Assembly (NCBI GenBank): GCA_002335945.1
Contig: DDDD01000132.1
Coordinates: 6,937 to 13,859 of the forward strand
DNA: 6,923 bases
Source: Porticoccaceae bacterium UBA1989
Lineage (GTDB): Bacteria; Pseudomonadota; Gammaproteobacteria; Pseudomonadales; Porticoccaceae
Reading direction: 5' to 3'
A model generated the notes under the pieces. It did not search any database. It worked only from the letters and a program-made list of their open reading frames with translations, and was not told where the DNA came from. Of this stretch, positions 1-6,632 are shown one piece after another. The position numbers were made by a program, and so were the translations under genes. Position 1 is the stretch's first letter; every line of letters begins with the position of its first letter.

Positions 1-1422
1 CGCGATTTTGCCAAGTCTCCTTGGGAGAATATTCAGGCAGCCTCTAATAATGCCAATACTCCCTGCGAGTTTACGAGCTTTGTGGCCTATGAATATACCG
101 GCACACCGGGAACCAGTAACTATCATCGCAACGTGATCTTTAGAAATGATTCGGTGCCAGGTTTACCGGTTAGTTATATTGATGCGCCTATCGACAGCAA
201 GCTTTGGTCTGCGTTGGACGCGGTCTGTGATATTGAGCAGGGCTGTGATTATTTAACCATTCCCCATAACTCTAATCTGTCCAATGGCCGCATGGCACCT
301 TACATGCAGCTTGAAGATACCGATGCTGCAAAAATTGCCTATGCCCAGAGTCGTTTAAAGCGTGAGCCGATCATGGAGATTTTCCAGCATAAAGGCGGTT
401 CGGAATGCATTAATGGTTTGAGTTCTGTCTTTGGCGCGCCAGACGAACTCTGTGACGTGGAAGCGGTTAGACGCATGGGTGAAAATAGAGCCTTTGCGAC
501 CCTTGGGTTGGTAGATTCTAAGCTTGTTATGGGTGAAGACTCCAAAGTAACGATTGAATGCCCAGAGGGTACCTCTGGTTCTAATGGCATGGTCGGCGCT
601 GGCTGTGTGCATCCGACTGACTTCCAGCGTTCAGCGCTGTTGGTGGGTTTGAAGGAAGAACAGGCCATAGGTTATAACCCGGTTAAGCTGGGTATTATTG
701 CGGCGACTGATACCCATTCTGCGACCTCTGGTGGCGTTAAAGAATCTGAGTGGGTCGGTGCGGTTACTGGTGAGTCAACGCCTCTTGAGCGTTTGCAGCC
801 TGGTCTACTGACCAGTGGTATTGATGGTAACCCTGGTGGTTTGGCCGGTGTTTGGGCTCGTGAGAATACGCGTGATGCGATCTTTGATGCGATGTTGCGC
901 AAAGAAGTGTTTGGTACCTCGGGTCCGAGAATTCGTCCGCGCCTATTTGCTGGTTGGGGACTTGATGAGGGTCTTTGTGAAGCTAATGATATGGTCACTC
1001 AGGCCTATGCCAATGGCGTACCCATGGGTGGCGATTTAATCGCGTCTGCGAGTGCTTCTGATAAGCCTTCTTTTCTGGCTTATGCGGTTAAGGATCCTGA
1101 GGGCTTGAAGCTTGAGGAATTACATCTGATCAAAGGCTGGATAGATGCCGACGGTCAAATGAATACGCAGGTTCTGCCTATCGCGTCTGAAGCTGCGGGT
1201 GCTGACAGTCTGTGTAAGGTGTATACGGATGATAGTTTTGATTCTGCTCAGTCGGCTTATTATTATCTACGTGCAGTAGAACCAGAAACTGCTCGCTGGC
1301 ACACCTACGATTGCGCGGCTATTGCTGAAGCGGATCGTCCAGACGTTTGCACTAACGGTAAGTATCCAGAGACCATTCGTGAAATGGCTTGGACTTCACC
1401 TATTTGGTATCAGGGGCAGTAA
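1..1422 (+). CDS. DUF3604 family protein, 3' part (5' end outside window)
   Basis: The reading frame is open from base 1 to the TAA at 1420-1422, giving 473 visible codons. The GTG at 82 is internal: the 27 codons before it are in frame, without a stop, and read as normal family sequence. I recognise DUF3604 from the EYTGTPG...NYHRNVIFRN segment at the left, then HNSNLSNG, FQHKGGSEC, AATDTHSATSG, the segment WARENTRDAIFDAM followed by GTSGPRIRPRLFAGW, and a C-terminal SPIWY. The family has no firmly assigned reaction that I can cite. Its conserved His and Asp residues (HNSN, DTH) resemble metal-binding sites of PHP-type hydrolases, so a metal-dependent hydrolase is an inference. The N-terminal part, where a signal peptide and the first His motif would lie, is missing. 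Eleven cysteines are visible, which suits an exported, disulfide-bonded protein. The same-strand symporter gene begins 90 bp downstream. Confidence 0.9.
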   Translation, partial: RDFAKSPWENIQAASNNANTPCEFTSFVAYEYTGTPGTSNYHRNVIFRNDSVPGLPVSYIDAPIDSKLWSALDAVCDIEQGCDYLTIPHNSNLSNGRMAPYMQLEDTDAAKIAYAQSRLKREPIMEIFQHKGGSECINGLSSVFGAPDELCDVEAVRRMGENRAFATLGLVDSKLVMGEDSKVTIECPEGTSGSNGMVGAGCVHPTDFQRSALLVGLKEEQAIGYNPVKLGIIAATDTHSATSGGVKESEWVGAVTGESTPLERLQPGLLTSGIDGNPGGLAGVWARENTRDAIFDAMLRKEVFGTSGPRIRPRLFAGWGLDEGLCEANDMVTQAYANGVPMGGDLIASASASDKPSFLAYAVKDPEGLKLEELHLIKGWIDADGQMNTQVLPIASEAAGADSLCKVYTDDSFDSAQSAYYYLRAVEPETARWHTYDCAAIAEADRPDVCTNGKYPETIREMAWTSPIWYQGQ

Positions 1423-1443
1423 GTTACTGATCTATTTGATTGG

Positions 1444-1471
1444 GAATTAGTCTAGAATACTAGGCTAATTC
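1444..1471. repeat. 28-bp inverted repeat behind the DUF3604 gene
   Basis: The arms are 1444-1455 (GAATTAGTCTAG) and 1460-1471 (CTAGGCTAATTC), with the 4-nt loop AATA. Eleven of twelve positions pair; the twelfth is T opposite G, which becomes a U-G wobble in RNA. It lies 21 bp after the DUF3604 stop and 41 bp before the symporter start. The stem is AT-rich and only CTTT follows it, so it is a poor intrinsic terminator. It could be a processing or attenuation hairpin in a shared transcript, or a protein-binding dyad. The symmetry is seen directly; the role is open. Confidence 0.6.
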
Positions 1472-1480
1472 TTTAGTCCT

Positions 1481-1508
1481 TTTAGTAGAGCTAATTTAGT
1501 AGAGCCAA
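1481..1508 (+). repeat. Abutting 14-bp tandem repeat at the symporter ribosome-binding region
   Basis: Two adjoining units, TTTAGTAGAGCTAA (1481-1494) and TTTAGTAGAGCCAA (1495-1508), differ at one base. The second unit carries TAGAG 8 nt before the GTG start at 1513, which is the only Shine-Dalgarno-like sequence available, though a weak one. The first unit carries the same element 14 nt further upstream. The duplication therefore copies the presumed ribosome-binding element. A recent local duplication by replication slippage is the simplest origin. Confidence 0.65.
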
Positions 1509-1512
1509 TACC

Positions 1513-3240
1513 GTGAATACAAGCGAACTTAGTACAACAATCCTTAGCTGTATGTTTTTTATGGGTCTAGTGGCCTGGATTTCTTACCGCAAAACCAAAG
1601 GCGAAGTTGACACTCGGGACGGATATTTTCTCGCAGGTCGTGGTTTGAGTGCCGTGTTTATTGCCGGTTCTCTATTACTCACAAATCTCAGTGCTGAACA
1701 GCTTATTGGTCTTAATGGCTCGGCTTACGGGTATAACCTTAGCAGTATGGCCTGGGAAGTCACCGCGGCGTTTGCCACTATCTGTATGGCCTTTATCTTT
1801 TTACCGCGCTATCTCGCCGGTGCCTTTTCTACATTACCTGAGTTTTTAAATGATCGTTTTGATGGCGATGTTCGTCGTCTTACGGTGATTCTGTTTATGC
1901 TCGGCTATGGTCTGGTGACTATTCCATCGGTGCTCTATGCGGGCTCAATTGCAGTGCTACAGTTGTTTGATGTGCCTGCGCTATTTGATATTTCTTACAG
2001 TGCGGCGCTGGCCGGAACCATTGTGGCTATTGGTAGCATTGGTGCTCTGTATGCAGTGTTTGGCGGACTTAAAGCTGTGGCAGTATCCGATACATTGAAC
2101 GGCGTTGGTCTACTGATTATTGGTATTGCGGTGCCGGTTTTGGGATTGTCTCTGTTGGGTGAGGGAAGTGTGGGGCAGGGTCTGCACATTATTACCAACA
2201 CCAATACCGAGAAACTTAATGCCATAGGCTCGCCCTCTGACCCTACGCCATTTGCCACAATATTTACCGGCATGATCTTTGCCAACCTTTTTTACTGGTG
2301 TACTAATCAATATGTGATTCAACGAACGCTGGGCGCCAAGAATTTGGCGGAGGGACAGAAGGGTGTTCTGTTCTCTGGATTCTTTAAGGTGCTGGTGCCC
2401 TTTATTATGATGCTGCCCGGTGTGATTGCTTTTCATCTTTATGGGGCGGTGGGGTCGGAGTCTGGCCTGGGCTCAATTGATCTGGCTTATCCGCAGCTCA
2501 TTCGTGATGTGTTGCCGGTGTATGCCATGGGCTTTTTCTTGGCAGTCTTGCTGGGGGCTGTATTTAGCTCGTTTAACTCATTGTTAAATAGTGCGGCTAC
2601 CTTGTTCTGCCTGGATGTTTACGTGCCTTACAAAGAGCGGCAGGGGCTGCAAGTGACTGATGGCCAGGTGGTAAAAATGGCTAAGCGCGCGTCTATTATA
2701 ATCGCGCTTTTCTCTTTTGTAGTGGCCCCTTTACTGCAGTTTGCGCCAGATGGCCTGTGGCAAATTATTCGCGTGTTTACCGGATTTTATAATATTCCGG
2801 TGATTGCCATTGTGATGGTGGGGCTATTTACACGGCATGTGCCGGCTCTTGGTCCTAAGCTGGTGATTGGTTTTCATGTAACGGCCTATGGCCTGCTAAA
2901 GTTTGCGTTTGACGATGTGGTGACCATTCACTTTTTACATCTGTATGCCATTCTCTTTGTGGTTGAGGTGGGCATTATGCTACTGGTGGGCAAGCTCTAT
3001 CCACGTGATGAGGCCTGGAGCTACAACACAAACCATAAAGTGGATATGCAGCCCTGGGGTTTCGCTAAACCCTGTGCGATAACGTTAATATCCTGTGTGA
3101 TTGGGCTTTACCTGCTGTTCTCGCCCATTGGTTTAGTGGGCGGCATTACTGGGCTATTTTGGATATTGCTCGCCGCTTTGTTAGTGGCGAATATGATTGC
3201 TTGGTCGTCTGCTTACAAATCTAGTTACCCCACCCAATAA
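1513..3240 (+). CDS. SSS-family (SLC5/SGLT-like) sodium:solute symporter
   Basis: This is an inner-membrane secondary transporter of 575 residues that would couple inward Na+ flow to uptake of an organic solute. The sequence is mostly hydrophobic segments, about 13-14 by eye, which is normal for the family. Family landmarks are DGYFLAGRGL (36-45), TNLSAEQLIG (57-66), NQYVIQRTL (265-273) and SSFNSLLNSAATLFCLDVY (352-370). Against the Vibrio galactose symporter vSGLT as I remember it, the Na+ site residues A361, S364 and S365 match A349, S352 and S353. The sugar-site residues Q69, E88, N260, Y263 and K294 match Q63, E82, N258, Y261 and K292. The TM10 sugar-binding Gln appears to be Arg420 instead, so the substrate may not be a neutral hexose. 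The start is GTG with TAGAG 8 nt upstream; the first ATG (1552) would cut into the first helix. The substrate cannot be named from sequence alone. Confidence 0.95.
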   Translation: MNTSELSTTILSCMFFMGLVAWISYRKTKGEVDTRDGYFLAGRGLSAVFIAGSLLLTNLSAEQLIGLNGSAYGYNLSSMAWEVTAAFATICMAFIFLPRYLAGAFSTLPEFLNDRFDGDVRRLTVILFMLGYGLVTIPSVLYAGSIAVLQLFDVPALFDISYSAALAGTIVAIGSIGALYAVFGGLKAVAVSDTLNGVGLLIIGIAVPVLGLSLLGEGSVGQGLHIITNTNTEKLNAIGSPSDPTPFATIFTGMIFANLFYWCTNQYVIQRTLGAKNLAEGQKGVLFSGFFKVLVPFIMMLPGVIAFHLYGAVGSESGLGSIDLAYPQLIRDVLPVYAMGFFLAVLLGAVFSSFNSLLNSAATLFCLDVYVPYKERQGLQVTDGQVVKMAKRASIIIALFSFVVAPLLQFAPDGLWQIIRVFTGFYNIPVIAIVMVGLFTRHVPALGPKLVIGFHVTAYGLLKFAFDDVVTIHFLHLYAILFVVEVGIMLLVGKLYPRDEAWSYNTNHKVDMQPWGFAKPCAITLISCVIGLYLLFSPIGLVGGITGLFWILLAALLVANMIAWSSAYKSSYPTQ

Positions 3241-3242
3241 CT

Positions 3243-3287
3243 TTGATAGACAATAATTAGACAATACATAAGTAGACAGTGCATAAG
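3243..3287 (+). promoter_or_regulatory. Possible sigma-70-like promoter elements before the oxidoreductase gene
   Basis: TTGATA (3243-3248) lies 18 bp before CATAAG (3267-3272), and TAGACA (3258-3263) lies 18 bp before a second CATAAG (3282-3287). Each -35-like box matches TTGACA at 5 of 6 positions, and each -10-like box matches TATAAT at 4 of 6. The pairs arise partly from the local repeats, so they could be chance in AT-rich DNA. If real, they would give the oxidoreductase its own transcription in addition to read-through from the symporter gene. Confidence 0.22.
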
Positions 3288-3296
3288 TAGACAGCA
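3247..3296 (+). repeat. TAGACA repeat cluster with a 15-bp tandem duplication
   Basis: The hexamer TAGACA occurs four times in 47 bp, starting at 3247, 3258, 3273 and 3288. The first two copies extend to TAGACAATA. The last two sit in a tandem duplication, 3267-3281 and 3282-3296, which share CATAAGTAGACAG and differ only in the last two bases. The cluster fills most of the 71-bp gap between the symporter and oxidoreductase genes. It may be slippage-generated, or a multi-site binding region. No inverted symmetry is evident. Confidence 0.65.
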
Positions 3297-3311
3297 AATA
3301 GAGAATCCATA

Positions 3312-4520
3312 GTGAACAAACCTAGATTACGATTTTTTGAAAATTCCCCCAGCCAGCAGCATATTACTGATGGGGATAAGTACCTCTATAAGTCGCTAGC
3401 ACCGAGCCATAAAATTGCGGTGATCGGTACTGGCACTATAGGGCAGGAGCATATGCGTGTGGCTACTCTGTTGGGGCGTGCTCAGGTTTATGGTATCTAT
3501 GATACCCAGAGTCACAGCATGGATGTTGCTGAAGAAAATTTTAAGGCGATCTCAGACGCGCCGTTGGTGCGCTACGGAAATTTAGAATCCGCCTGTACTG
3601 ATAGTGCCGTTGATGCGCTGTTTATTTGCACGCCCAACTATACGCATTTTGAAATCCTTAAGGTTGCGATTAAGTCTGGCAAACCGATCTTTCTTGAAAA
3701 GCCCATGGCAACAGATCTCGAGGATGCGGCAGCTACGGTTGCGATCAGTGATGCTTACAGTGCGTTTATTCAGATTGGTTTGCAGTATCGCTACAAGGCG
3801 CAATATATTGAGGCGTTTCATGAGGCGCTTTCGCGGCAGTCGTTGGGTGAGGTTAAAACTATTGCGGTGAGTGAATCTCGGCCACCTTTTTTAGATAAGG
3901 TAGGGCAGTGGAACAAATTTAATGCCAATAGCGGCGGCACTCTGGTTGAGAAATGTTGCCATTACTTTGATCTGATTAATTTGATGGCAGAGTCGCAGGC
4001 GACGAAGGTATATGCCAGTGGTGGTCGGGCAGTAAACTTTAGCGATTTTGAATATGAGGGCAGGGCTTCTGATATTGATGACCATGCCTTTGTGGTGATT
4101 GATTATGCCAATGGGGTTCGTGCCAATTTCACGTTGAATATGTTTTCGCCAGACTTTAATGAAGAGATGGTTGTTACTGGTACTCAGGGCCGTTTGGTGG
4201 CCACTGAAGTCTTTAACTTTCATCAGCAGCAGGGTTCTAAAGCGACGGTTGCCATTGAGGCAGGTGAGCATGGCGGCTCTAAAAATACCAACGTTACCTA
4301 TGCGGCTCTTATAGAGCAGAGCGGCCATCATGGCGCGACTTACTATGAGCATATTGCCTTTATGGACCAGCTTGAGGGCCGGTCTGTGGATGCTGCCACG
4401 CCATTGCAGGGGCTGTGGTCGATGATTGTGGCCAGTGCGGCACAGGAGTCTATGGCGACGGGTCAGGCGGTTGATATTACACCGTTTATGCAGGCTAATA
4501 ATTTGGCGGAGTACTTGTAA
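3312..4520 (+). CDS. Gfo/Idh/MocA family NAD(P)-dependent oxidoreductase
   Basis: This is a cytoplasmic dehydrogenase of 402 residues, probably acting on a sugar, inositol or sugar-derived hydroxyl group with NAD(P). The Rossmann part holds the glycine-rich loop GTGTIGQEH (39-47), FICTPNYTHFE (104-114) and the family's EKP signature at 129-131, whose Lys130 is the expected catalytic lysine. The C-terminal domain holds GGTLVEKCCHYFDL (208-221). There His217 fits the family catalytic His, and Glu213 stands where inositol dehydrogenases usually have Asp. About 32 residues precede the Rossmann fold, longer than the few usual in this family. The GTG start is preceded by TAGAG at 8 nt, the same arrangement as the symporter, which supports this start and keeps the extension. 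Its place behind a symporter suggests it oxidises the imported compound. Family assignment is firm; the exact substrate is not readable. No clear terminator follows. Confidence 0.93.
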   Translation: MNKPRLRFFENSPSQQHITDGDKYLYKSLAPSHKIAVIGTGTIGQEHMRVATLLGRAQVYGIYDTQSHSMDVAEENFKAISDAPLVRYGNLESACTDSAVDALFICTPNYTHFEILKVAIKSGKPIFLEKPMATDLEDAAATVAISDAYSAFIQIGLQYRYKAQYIEAFHEALSRQSLGEVKTIAVSESRPPFLDKVGQWNKFNANSGGTLVEKCCHYFDLINLMAESQATKVYASGGRAVNFSDFEYEGRASDIDDHAFVVIDYANGVRANFTLNMFSPDFNEEMVVTGTQGRLVATEVFNFHQQQGSKATVAIEAGEHGGSKNTNVTYAALIEQSGHHGATYYEHIAFMDQLEGRSVDAATPLQGLWSMIVASAAQESMATGQAVDITPFMQANNLAEYL

Positions 4521-4710
4521 TTTAAGGGCTATCTATAATTTACCCGGCCTAAATACGTTAAGCAGCATGGTTTTAGGGTTAAGCGGGGGCGCGCAGGGTA
4601 GACGTGAGGGAGTCTGTACCGTAATTTCATGGGCAGGAACTATTTAATAACCATGCAGCGGTTTAGAGCCTTTGTCGCTGACTAATAAAAACATCCTGGG
4701 GACTGTAACC
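4521..4710 (+). promoter_or_regulatory. 190-bp leader before the lipoprotein gene, with a possible promoter
   Basis: This stretch has no convincing gene. A perfect TATAAT lies at 4534-4539, but the sequence 16-18 bp upstream (GTACTT region, inside the oxidoreductase end) is a poor -35 box. Transcription from there would give a leader of roughly 165 nt. A G-rich patch at about 4580-4600 is followed by a weak hairpin: GGTAGAC (4597-4603) pairs with GTC and TACC (4612-4620) around a 2-nt bulge and an 8-nt loop. I recognise no riboswitch class. TGGGGA at 4697-4702, 8 nt before the ATG, is the likely ribosome-binding site. Confidence 0.35.
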
Positions 4711-5481
4711 ATGACTTTAAAACCATTATTTTTGATCTTATCCATTGCCTTATTATTTGGCTGTGCCGCTGAAGAAGAGGTGGCGCTGACTGCTGCTCCT
4801 TTGGCTGATGGCGCGTTCCTGCTTGGGGATGTCACCATGACGGAAGAGGGCGAAGTAACTGTGCTTAAACGTGCGCAGATGAAGATTTATGCCAATGACC
4901 GCTTTATGTTTGCCTTTATGCATGAAGAGCTTAATAAGCCAGATGTTGGCGCGGGCATTACGGAATGGGAAGAGGGTGCTTTGATTGAGTCGCCGATTTT
5001 CAACCAGGATGGCCCCTTGGATTCACTGCATTTTAGCTTGGATATTCAAGAGACTGAAGGTGGGTTTTTACAGAGCATTGAGGGTCTAGAATCTAATGGC
5101 CATGTGTATGATATGGTTGAGAGTTGGGACAGGCTGCCTGGCCAGACGTCTATCTTTGACGGGCTGTGGAAGCTTGATACGAGAGAGGCTGAAGAGGCCG
5201 GTGAGCTTAATCAGTTTTCTGAAATAAAAATGATTGGTGGTGGTCACTATATATTCTCGCAGAGCTTTTTAGTTGAAGGTGAAATGCAGCAGCATTTTGG
5301 TTTCGGTGAATTTTCTGTTGACGCCACCGGCGCCGCAGCTGAAACGATGATGGCCAGTTCTTTTGAAAGTCTCCCCAGTGAAGCACAGGTGTTAACTCTG
5401 GAGCTGGTTGATGAAAACCACTTTAAGCAGAGCTTTCTGTGGGACGGTCTGTCTGTTACTCAGTCTTATATTCGACAGTAA
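4711..5481 (+). CDS. Putative outer-membrane lipoprotein with two related lipocalin-like domains
   Basis: The product has 256 residues from the ATG. Residues 1-17 form a lipoprotein signal peptide (Lys4, a hydrophobic core, then LFGC), so Cys18 would be lipidated. Alanine at +2 and +3 argues for sorting to the outer membrane. The in-frame TTG at 4672 would bury this signal behind 13 residues, so the ATG is preferred. The mature part appears duplicated: residues 33-140 and 150-255 both start with DG and run in the same order. MKIYANDRFMFAF pairs with IKMIGGGHYIFSQ, a Gly/Glu-rich turn follows in each, and LHFSLDIQE pairs with LTLELVDEN. The alternating beta-strand pattern suggests small barrels of lipocalin type, so ligand binding is a guess. 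I do not recognise a named family with certainty. A strong terminator follows 41 bp after the stop. Membership of the upstream module is possible but not shown. Confidence 0.8.
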   Translation: MTLKPLFLILSIALLFGCAAEEEVALTAAPLADGAFLLGDVTMTEEGEVTVLKRAQMKIYANDRFMFAFMHEELNKPDVGAGITEWEEGALIESPIFNQDGPLDSLHFSLDIQETEGGFLQSIEGLESNGHVYDMVESWDRLPGQTSIFDGLWKLDTREAEEAGELNQFSEIKMIGGGHYIFSQSFLVEGEMQQHFGFGEFSVDATGAAAETMMASSFESLPSEAQVLTLELVDENHFKQSFLWDGLSVTQSYIRQ

Positions 5482-5522
5482 TTAGAACCTGTATTAGTGA
5501 GCCTGTATAAAGGGCTAAAAGT

Positions 5523-5553
5523 AAAAAGCCGCTAGTGATAGCGGCTTTTTTTT
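5523..5553. terminator. Intrinsic terminator, probably bidirectional, between convergent genes
   Basis: A perfect 7-bp GC-rich stem, GCCGCTA (5528-5534) with TAGCGGC (5539-5545), encloses the loop GTGA. Eight T residues follow (5546-5553), and five A residues precede (5523-5527) and extend the stem. It is a classic Rho-independent terminator for the lipoprotein transcript. On the other strand the A run becomes a short T tract, so it can also end the trhO transcript, whose stop lies 43 bp away. Confidence 0.93.
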
Positions 5554-5596
5554 CGGATTTTTCTGGTTAACTCTTTAGTGGCTTTCAATTTAGTCG

Positions 5597-6586
5597 CTAT
5601 GTGCGCTGTGCTTTCGAGTCTTGAATTCTACGGGCCTTTTTTTCAGCTCTACGGCGTTCGGTTGCCTCTAGTGCTGCGTTACCAATATGTTCTTCACCTC
5701 GTGCCTTGGCCAGCTCTATTTGCTTCTGACGCTGGGCAAAGCGCTGCTTCTGATCGTCGCTTACTGTGCCGTAACAATGGAGGCAGGATAGCCCCTCAGC
5801 ATAGGTATCGAGCGCTTTCTCTTGCTCGGTAATGGGCATGCGGCAGGCGTGACATTGATCGTAAGAACCGCGCTTTAGATCGTGATCAACGGCGACGCGA
5901 TTGTCGAATACAAAACATTCTCCCTGCCATAATGTTTGTTCTTTGGGCACGTCTTCGAGGTATTTAAGAATGCCCCCTTCAAGATGGTAGACCTCTTCAA
6001 AACCCTGCTCTTTCATATAGGCGGTAGATTTTTCGCAGCGTATGCCACCGGTACAAAACATAGCGACTTTTTTGTGCTTATTGCGATCGAGATTGTTCTT
6101 GGCCCATTCGGGAAAGTCGCGAAAGGATTTTGTTTTTGGGTCTATGGCATTTTCGAAGGTTCCGATCTCTACTTCATAATCATTGCGGGTATCGACCAAG
6201 ACTACCTCTGGTTCTGAGATCAGTGCATTCCAGTCACTGGGTTTTACATAGGTGCCCACTACCTGTTTGGGATCTATGCCTTCAACGCCCATGGTGACGA
6301 TTTCTTTTTTCAGTTTCACTTTGCTGCGATAAAACGGAATTTCATCGTCAAAGGATTCTTTGGTATCTATGTTTTCTAAACCCGGTTGCTGGTCCAACCA
6401 GCTAAGTACTGCATCGATGTCTTCTCTGCGGCCGGAAATAGTGCCGTTAATCCCTTCGTCTGCCAGCAGTAATGTGCCAAAGACATTGTTGTCGGTCATG
6501 ACGTTTAATAAGGGGTGGCGAATAGAGCCGTAATTTGGCAGTGCGACAAATTTATACAGCGCACAGGTGACGTATTGAATAGGCAT
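5597..6586 (-). CDS. trhO: tRNA uridine(34) hydroxylase TrhO (YceA), rhodanese superfamily
   Basis: TrhO carries out oxygen-dependent hydroxylation of U34 in certain tRNAs, giving 5-hydroxyuridine, the precursor of the wobble modifications cmo5U and mo5U. It acts in the cytosol. The 329-residue product has the expected layout: an N-terminal acylphosphatase-like domain (about 1-95, with LADEGINGTISG at 41-52), then a rhodanese domain (about 120-215). The signature CTGGIRCEKS at 178-187 supplies the active-site Cys178 and a second Cys184. A C-terminal region has CHAC (245-248) and CLHC (268-271), which look like a zinc site, and a basic tail. The start is the ATG at 6586, giving the family-typical MPIQYVTCALYKF, with GGGA a few bases upstream. 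The TTG at 6619 would add 11 unsupported residues. It converges on the lipoprotein gene and lies 138 bp behind the serine hydrolase gene. Confidence 0.96.
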   Translation of the reverse strand: MPIQYVTCALYKFVALPNYGSIRHPLLNVMTDNNVFGTLLLADEGINGTISGRREDIDAVLSWLDQQPGLENIDTKESFDDEIPFYRSKVKLKKEIVTMGVEGIDPKQVVGTYVKPSDWNALISEPEVVLVDTRNDYEVEIGTFENAIDPKTKSFRDFPEWAKNNLDRNKHKKVAMFCTGGIRCEKSTAYMKEQGFEEVYHLEGGILKYLEDVPKEQTLWQGECFVFDNRVAVDHDLKRGSYDQCHACRMPITEQEKALDTYAEGLSCLHCYGTVSDDQKQRFAQRQKQIELAKARGEEHIGNAALEATERRRAEKKARRIQDSKAQRT

Positions 6587-6632
6587 TGTTAATCCCAATA
6601 GGTGTGTTCGGCTAACCAAATCGCAAATCTGG

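Noticed and set aside
82..84. GTG at 82 as start of the DUF3604 gene
   Set aside because: The frame is open to base 1 and the upstream codons read as family sequence, so this Val is internal.
3247..3296. CRISPR-like array
   Set aside because: Repeat units are only 6-15 bp, abutting or closely spaced, with no spacers of array size and no cas genes.
3891..4352. 153-codon open frame antisense to the oxidoreductase
   Set aside because: It lies entirely inside a well-recognised gene and shows no domain or signal; it is a shadow frame.
4426..4647. Arg- and Leu-rich open frame running past the oxidoreductase stop
   Set aside because: Its first half is an out-of-frame copy of the oxidoreductase end and the composition is typical of a shadow frame; no ribosome-binding site.
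4672..4674. TTG start for the lipoprotein
   Set aside because: It would place 13 residues before a textbook lipoprotein signal; the ATG at 4711 has an SD-like sequence at suitable spacing.
5936..6217. 93-codon open frame antisense to trhO
   Set aside because: Phe/Ile-rich reading of the reverse strand of a conserved gene, with no independent support.
6617..6619. TTG start for trhO on the minus strand
   Set aside because: It adds 11 residues not typical of the family; the ATG at 6586 gives the normal MPIQYVTCALYKF beginning.
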